NCBI GenBank assembly: GCA_046726955.1
Contig: JBKPBQ010000074.1
Coordinates: forward strand, 1 to 7,000
Reading direction: 5' to 3'
Length of the DNA: 7,000 nucleotides
DNA from: CAVPGH01 sp046726955
Lineage (GTDB): Bacteria > Acidobacteriota > Vicinamibacteria > Fen-336
The translations under genes and the position numbers were made by a program. This document shows, piece after piece, positions 6,581-7,000 of this stretch (within the stretch, counting starts at the first letter, position 1; each line of letters starts with the position of its first letter). The notes under the pieces were generated by a model, which was not told the origin of the DNA, did no database searches, and saw only the letters and a list, made by a program, of their open reading frames with translations.

Positions 6581-7000
6581 AACGACCTTGACGAGCCCCC
6601 GTCCCGACTCCTTCGTGTTGCGCACGAGCACGAGGACGAGGAACGCCGCGAGGAGGGGGACGACGCTCGAGACGATGAGGATGGGGGTGAAGGAGAAGCG
6701 GTCGGCGACGAGGCCGATGAGGTACGTGGAGCCGATCGTCCCCAGGCCGGCGCCCGTGCCCGCCATGCCCGCCACCGAGGCGACGGCCCGGCTCTGGTAG
6801 AGGTCGGCGGGCAGCGCGATCGCGTTCGTGGACATCGCGGCATAGGAGAAGGTAGCGACGGCGAAGCAGGCCACGAGCGCGGGGAAGGTCGAGAGGAAGG
6901 CGGCGGGGACGAGGGCGAGGACGCCGAAGCCGCCGGCCACCATCAGCGTGCGACGGGCGCGGCCCACCGACCAGCCGCGGCGGATGAGCGCGCTCGAGAC
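6578..7000 (-). CDS. MFS transporter, C-terminal part (ACS family-like)
   Basis: Only the last 140 residues are in the window; the gene continues past the right edge. The visible part begins VSSALIRRGWSVGRARR, a loop typical of anion:cation symporter (hexuronate/sugar-acid) members of the major facilitator superfamily. Four hydrophobic helices follow at about 18-36, 39-63, 74-98 and 104-127 of the visible part, which fits the final helices of a 12-helix carrier. The segment ALPADLYQSRAVASVAGMAG (from visible residue 62) is the family's conserved PAD...G stretch before the eleventh helix, and a short charged cytoplasmic tail ends the protein. It would be an inner-membrane importer driven by an ion gradient. 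It is the first visible gene of the run and ends in the overlap with the dehydrogenase. The family call is good; the sugar-acid substrate group is inferred from motif resemblance. Confidence 0.85.
   Translation of the reverse strand, partial: VSSALIRRGWSVGRARRTLMVAGGFGVLALVPAAFLSTFPALVACFAVATFSYAAMSTNAIALPADLYQSRAVASVAGMAGTGAGLGTIGSTYLIGLVADRFSFTPILIVSSVVPLLAAFLVLVLVRNTKESGRGLVKVV

Noticed and set aside
5566..6843. Upstream extension of the isomerase-deaminase frame to give a 970-residue protein
   Set aside because: The added residues are Arg/Ala/Pro-rich nonsense overlapping the dehydrogenase in another frame. The isomerase family N-terminus begins exactly at the ATG at 5565.

Overview
The window is GC-rich (roughly 70% by eye) bacterial chromosome. 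Most of it is a minus-strand run of four tightly packed genes that enters from the right edge and ends at base 659. Protein-level resemblance points to Acidobacteriota or a similar GC-rich soil or sediment lineage. The main clue is the last gene, an exported DUF5107-plus-TPR protein whose phrasing I associate with Solibacter-like acidobacteria. This assignment is an inference from memory, not a search result.

In transcription order (right to left) the genes are: (1) the C-terminal 140 residues of an MFS transporter resembling the anion:cation symporter (hexuronate/sugar-acid) group; (2) a D-2-hydroxyacid dehydrogenase; (3) a 544-residue fusion of a sugar phosphate isomerase/epimerase TIM barrel with a glucosamine-6-phosphate deaminase (NagB)-like domain; (4) a 1091-residue protein with a likely signal peptide, a DUF5107 beta-sandwich domain and a long TPR array. 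All three junctions are stop/start overlaps (TGATG, ATGA, GTGA), so the genes are very probably co-transcribed and translationally coupled. The promoter must lie to the right of the window.

Taken together, the genes look like a cassette for uptake and catabolism of a sugar, sugar acid or amino sugar. The MFS protein would import the substrate, the dehydrogenase would act on a 2-hydroxy/2-keto acid, and the fusion would isomerise and possibly deaminate a sugar phosphate. The exported DUF5107/TPR protein would act on, or bind, carbohydrate outside the cytoplasm. No kinase, regulator or recognised glycoside hydrolase is visible, so the substrate is unknown. The most unusual element is the isomerase-deaminase fusion, whose deaminase half differs from E. 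coli NagB at active-site positions.

The left 658 bases hold no convincing intact gene. Bases 134-301 on the plus strand encode the C-terminal part of an HNH endonuclease-like sequence, apparently a decayed or frameshifted remnant. Bases 302-658 are intergenic, with one small perfect hairpin at 361-381. The long open frames on the plus strand opposite the operon are compositional shadows.
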